Both the position numbers and the translations under genes were made by a program. The notes beneath the pieces were generated by a model, which was given only the letters and a program-made list of their open reading frames with translations, had not been told where the DNA came from and ran no database searches. Shown here one piece after another: positions 61,213 to 64,000 of a stretch of DNA of 64,000 nt. How positions within the stretch are numbered: the first letter of the stretch is position 1; each line of letters starts with the position of its first letter. The stretch is taken from the NCBI GenBank assembly GCA_050084985.1, contig JBITNC010000001.1, positions 21,452,001 to 21,516,000 on the forward strand, in the 5' to 3' direction. Source of the stretch: Nageia nagi (lineage: Eukaryota > Pinophyta).

Positions 61213-61517
61213 TGTACCTTGCAAATGCCATAAATTTTGATCCAAATATTGTTTTAATACCATTTTGGTTTTTAGATCATGCAAAATTTAAAAATCTGCA
61301 AGATTTTAACATCTCCTAAAGGAGAAAATTTCAAGGCTTGAAATGCTTATCGTACAACCCCAATTTTGATTTTACTTTTAATTCTATTTTAGATTTATTT
61401 TAGAATAATTACATATGTTAAAGCCATGTGCTAAGACCATGTGGTATTACTTGTATTTTAGCCTATTTAAAGGCTAAAAACTTAATGAAAAGGGGGTGGA
61501 TTTTTAAGTTTCATTAT
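61213..61517 (+). repeat. 3' LTR of the small element
   Basis: Partner of 60070-60387, directly preceded by AAGAGGAGAATGA (polypurine tract, about 61200-61212). It keeps the AATTTCAAGGCTTGAAATGC, TATTTAAAGG and AGGGGGTGGATTTTT landmarks. Confidence 0.8.
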
Positions 61518-61700
61518 TATGGATGCTTTTAATCCCAAAATCAAAGTTTCATACTCTACCATATTATTGGTCCTTTCAAATATGAGTTTATAATACATAG
61601 TAATTACTTCATTTTTAGGTGAAACTAAAATAATACCTACCCTCACTCCATAAGAACACTTAGATCCATCAAAATATAGGGTCTAGATTTAGGTCCATCT
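61518..61700 (-). pseudogene. aRNH, N-terminal part (element 6)
   Basis: The minus strand reads LYFDGSKCSYGVRVGIILVS near 61690-61630 and LIFERTNNMVEYETLILGLK near 61590-61530. YFDGS keeps the first Asp and EYE the helix Glu. It breaks at the small LTR element. Confidence 0.8.
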
Positions 61701-61949
61701 TCCACATAGCACACAACTCATCTGGGATTGTTATTTCATCAATGTCATGTTGTCGGTAGTCTTCTATTAGTACTACATTCTATTGGTTGTGTGAATCCTC
61801 ATCATATTCATGTAATAATTTTTCATGTATCACTATACCATCATTCTAAGGGAATTCTTCTTTCAAGTCTATGATTTTTTGCCCTTTCATAGATTTTTGT
61901 TTTACCACATTAATATCAAATTATTGCAATAACATCAACCACTTAGCTC

Positions 61950-62320
61950 CTCTTCTTGATAAATGTTATTTTGGTACAATATATTTTAGTGGGTTAACTT
62001 GGATAACAACATATGTAGTGCATTATAAAAAATAATATCTCAATTTTTTGATAGCAAAAATAATACCAAAGCAAAGCTTTTCCATAGGTGTGTATCTAGT
62101 TTCATAATCAATAAGAGTTTTGATAAGGTAATATATATCTCTTTCTTTACTCTCATCATATTTTTGACACAACATTGCCCCCAAGGAATCTAAATTAGTT
62201 GATATATAAAGATATGTTGGTTTTGCAAAATCCATATGTACTATGATAGGAGGATTTAACAAGTATTGCTTCGTATCCTCAAATATTTTTTAGCACTTTT
62301 CATCCCATACAAACTTGATA
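61950..62320 (-). pseudogene. pol: Ty3-type RNase H, gRNH (element 6)
   Basis: The open piece 62262-62023 reads VHMDFAKPTYLYISTNLDSL, GAMLCQKYDES, then IYYLIKTLIDYETRYTPMEK and LCFGIIFAIKKLRYY. This is the gypsy RNase H after the RT connection. It directly precedes aRNH on the minus strand, separated by about 300 bp of broken frame (61700-61990). Confidence 0.8.
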
Positions 62321-63110
62321 TCCTTTTTCAATAAATGAGTAAATGGCCTACATTTATCTCCAAGTTGGGAAATGAATCTTCTTACAAAATTTATCATACC
62401 TTGAAGACTCCTTAGTTTCTTAGGTTCCTTAGGGTTGGTATGCTTACTATGGATTTTACCTTCTTAGGATCTACCTCAATACACCTTTTTGAGACCATGA
62501 ATCTAAGCAATTTTCCTAAAGTAACACCAAAAGCATACTTTTGAGGTTTGAGTCCAAGCTTATCCCTTTTTAGGATTTGAAATACCTCTTTAAGGATCTT
62601 TAAATGGTCTTGGCCTTACTTTTATTTGACCAAGATGTCATCAACATATACCTTTATTGATTTATGAATGTGTTAATGGAACATTGATACCATAGCCCTT
62701 TGGTAAGTAGCACTTACATTAACAATCCAAATGGAATAACCTTCTAGAAAACATTTTCCCATGTGGTAGTAAAAGCAATCTTATGTTGATTATCTAAATT
62801 GATTAATATTGGGTTATATCCTAAAAAATCCATCCATAAAAGATAAGGTATCATGATGATCAATACTATCCACAATCATATCAATATTAGGTAATGAAAA
62901 TCATCTTTTTGACAAGCATTATTTATATCACTAAAAGCAGTACAAATCCTTATTTATCTAGAAGGTTTTATAACAATAACAATGTTAGCCATCCATTTTG
63001 AATAATTTATTAATTTAATAAATCTAACATTCAATATTTCTCTATCTCTTTCTTGACTAATAATGCCTTAGAAAGATGCATCTTTCTCAATTTTTGCTTA
63101 ATTAGTTTGG
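62320..63110 (-). pseudogene. pol: Reverse transcriptase (element 6)
   Basis: The minus strand reads WMANIVIVIKPSR and IRICTAFSDINNACQKDDFH near 62990-62900, NLDNQHKIAFTTTWENVF and KVIPFGL near 62800-62730, and VYVDDI with YVDD at 62637-62648. Then come LKRYFKS-like and LGKLL blocks and VDPKKV near 62480. This is a full-length Ty3/gypsy RT by span, broken by stops and frameshifts. The catalytic YVDD pair is intact, while the fingers RIC-x-D-F reads RICTAF, with the Asp lost. Confidence 0.85.
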
Positions 63111-64000
63111 CTCCTTCCTTTAATGGTAAGTTATGCATAACAAAAGAGGGATCTAAACTAGGTATATTAACATAAGACCAAGAAAAATTCTTTTGAATTT
63201 TAATAAATTTGTTTTTGTACCTTTCTTGCTAAAGTGTTGGAAGGGTCACTTCAACTTTGACAAACCTTTGCTCATCACTTGTTCCAATATTAACATCTAC
63301 TAATTCTTGAGCTAGTAATTTTAATTCTGAGCTAGTAATTTTAATTCATTCTTCTTTTTTTTGTAGTAATGAAGGAAAATCTTCTAATCCTTGAATGTCA
63401 CATGTATCATAATCTCCTTTTTGAACCTAAAATACTTCCTTAAAATTCACTTCTTGTCTAAAAATATACAAACTCATTAATAACTTGGTTTCTATTTTTT
63501 ATTGGATATAGATAATTCTAAATGTGCCCCCAAGTATTCTAGAATATCATCATCAACAATGAGACAATCAAACTCAAGTGGTATAGTATCATCAAGCCAT
63601 ATATCTTCATCAATATCATCAAAACATTTAAGCAAAGTGCTTTTTTTTTTATAAACTTGATGGGTCCCATTATTTTCCTTGTATTGTGATCACTACCCAA
63701 TCCATTCTTATTTTTCTAAGATCCTAAAGTAGTAGGAAAAGAAGACATTCCTTGTTTTGATATACCTAAACCCCCTCCTTTGTATTTGAAATTTTCTATC
63801 ATGTAATTATGAACAAAAGGAGATGAAAATGTTTTGTCCATTACAATTTTCACATGATCCTTTTTTAATGTCTCTTAATTGAATGATATTATTTCAATCA
63901 AGCAAGATCTTCCTTCATCTCCACTATTTTCACATTGCTAATCGTATTCAAGTAGTATAATACATCATTCATGGCCTTCAATAGTAAGAGTTTTTGGTCA
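63111..64000 (-). pseudogene. Pre-RT linker of element 6, incomplete at window edge
   Basis: The minus strand reads KNFSWSYVNIPSLDPSFVMH and NLPLKEGAKLIKQKLRKMHL near 63190-63070, the conserved entry to RT in Tat-type elements, and VNIGTSDEQRFVKVEVTLPT near 63290-63240. No aRNH is seen here, in contrast to elements 2 and 5. Farther right the frame is acidic and stop-rich. Protease would lie past the window. A 20-bp tandem duplication is at 63308-63347. Confidence 0.7.
63308..63347. repeat. 20-bp perfect tandem duplication
   Basis: TGAGCTAGTAATTTTAATTC occurs twice without mismatch. As 20 is not a multiple of three it shifts the element 6 frame. The lack of mismatches suggests it is recent. 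Confidence 0.85.

Larger units (their letters stand above)
60070..61517 (+). mobile_element. Small non-autonomous LTR element (TRIM/SMART-like) in aRNH of element 6
   Basis: Direct repeats of about 318 and 305 bp (60070-60387, 61213-61517) flank an 825-bp interior with no protein. The first repeat starts TGTACCTT and is followed by a decayed tRNA-Met primer site; the second starts TGTACCTT after the purine tract AAGAGGAGAATGA. The flanks TGTGA (60065-60069) and TATGG (61518-61522) could be a decayed 5-bp target duplication. The host aRNH frame is interrupted exactly there. Total length 1.45 kb and lack of coding fit a terminal-repeat retrotransposon in miniature or a small LARD. Confidence 0.75.
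58440..64000 (-). mobile_element. Element 6: Tat-like Ty3/gypsy pol, RT-gRNH-aRNH-integrase
   Basis: Minus-strand order from the right edge: pre-RT linker, RT with YVDD, gRNH, aRNH, integrase. The order equals that of element 1. Gag and protease lie beyond the window's right end. aRNH is split by a small LTR element at 60070-61517. All frames are broken. Confidence 0.8.

Noticed and set aside
1-64000. Host genes, tRNA or rRNA
   Set aside because: No splice-consistent coding with non-TE similarity, no tRNA A/B-box cloverleaf and no rRNA core sequence could be recognised; divergent small RNAs cannot be excluded by eye.

Overview
The window looks like nuclear DNA of a seed plant with a large, repeat-filled genome. 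A gymnosperm is my best guess, on the age and density of decayed Tat-lineage-like Ty3/gypsy elements, but the sequence does not prove it. It is very AT-rich and CpG-poor. I found no intact cellular gene, tRNA, rRNA, CRISPR array or bacterial-type signal. Nearly everything recognisable is LTR-retrotransposon sequence, nested several layers deep. In-frame stops are mostly what C-to-T or G-to-A change makes of CAA, CAG, CGA and TGG codons, as expected of old methylated repeats.

Layout. Positions 1-1368 hold the 3' end of a plus-strand element (X) inserted in the reverse transcriptase (RT) of element 1. Element 1 (plus strand, about 1369-24898) carries RT, Ty3-type RNase H (gRNH), a second archaeal-type RNase H (aRNH) and integrase. 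It is split again at its aRNH by element 2 (minus strand, 2975-16017). Element 2 has 1.8-kb LTRs, gag, protease, aRNH, part of RT, integrase and a long extra ORF. Downstream of element 1's integrase lies a decayed plant mobile domain (PMD) reading frame in antisense (19700-21760), then a long LTR-like region ending at 24898. This abuts a truncated LTR (copy A, 24900-26143) of a family whose other two LTRs (B, C) bound element 3 (27871-36161). Element 3 keeps a tRNA-Met-type primer site and a protease but no RT or integrase.

From 36162 come a 48-bp-period degenerate repeat and a 3.3-kb decayed acidic, coiled-coil-rich reading frame (37960-41230). Element 4 (41443-48850) has 0.7-kb LTRs, a gag and a second antisense PMD fragment but no pol; a third LTR copy follows in tandem. 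Element 5 (50564-55770, plus) is a gag-pol remnant with deletions through RT and integrase. Element 6 (58440-64000, minus) holds RT, gRNH, aRNH and integrase, and its aRNH is split by a 1.45-kb non-autonomous LTR element (60070-61517) containing nine 27-bp tandem repeats.

The main points of interest are two different placements of aRNH (before RT in elements 2 and 5, after gRNH in 1 and 6), two antisense PMD frames in unrelated elements, and a small LTR element with an in-phase internal repeat. Nothing here appears able to make a working protein. All domain calls come from reading translations by eye; boundaries are usually good to tens of bases only.
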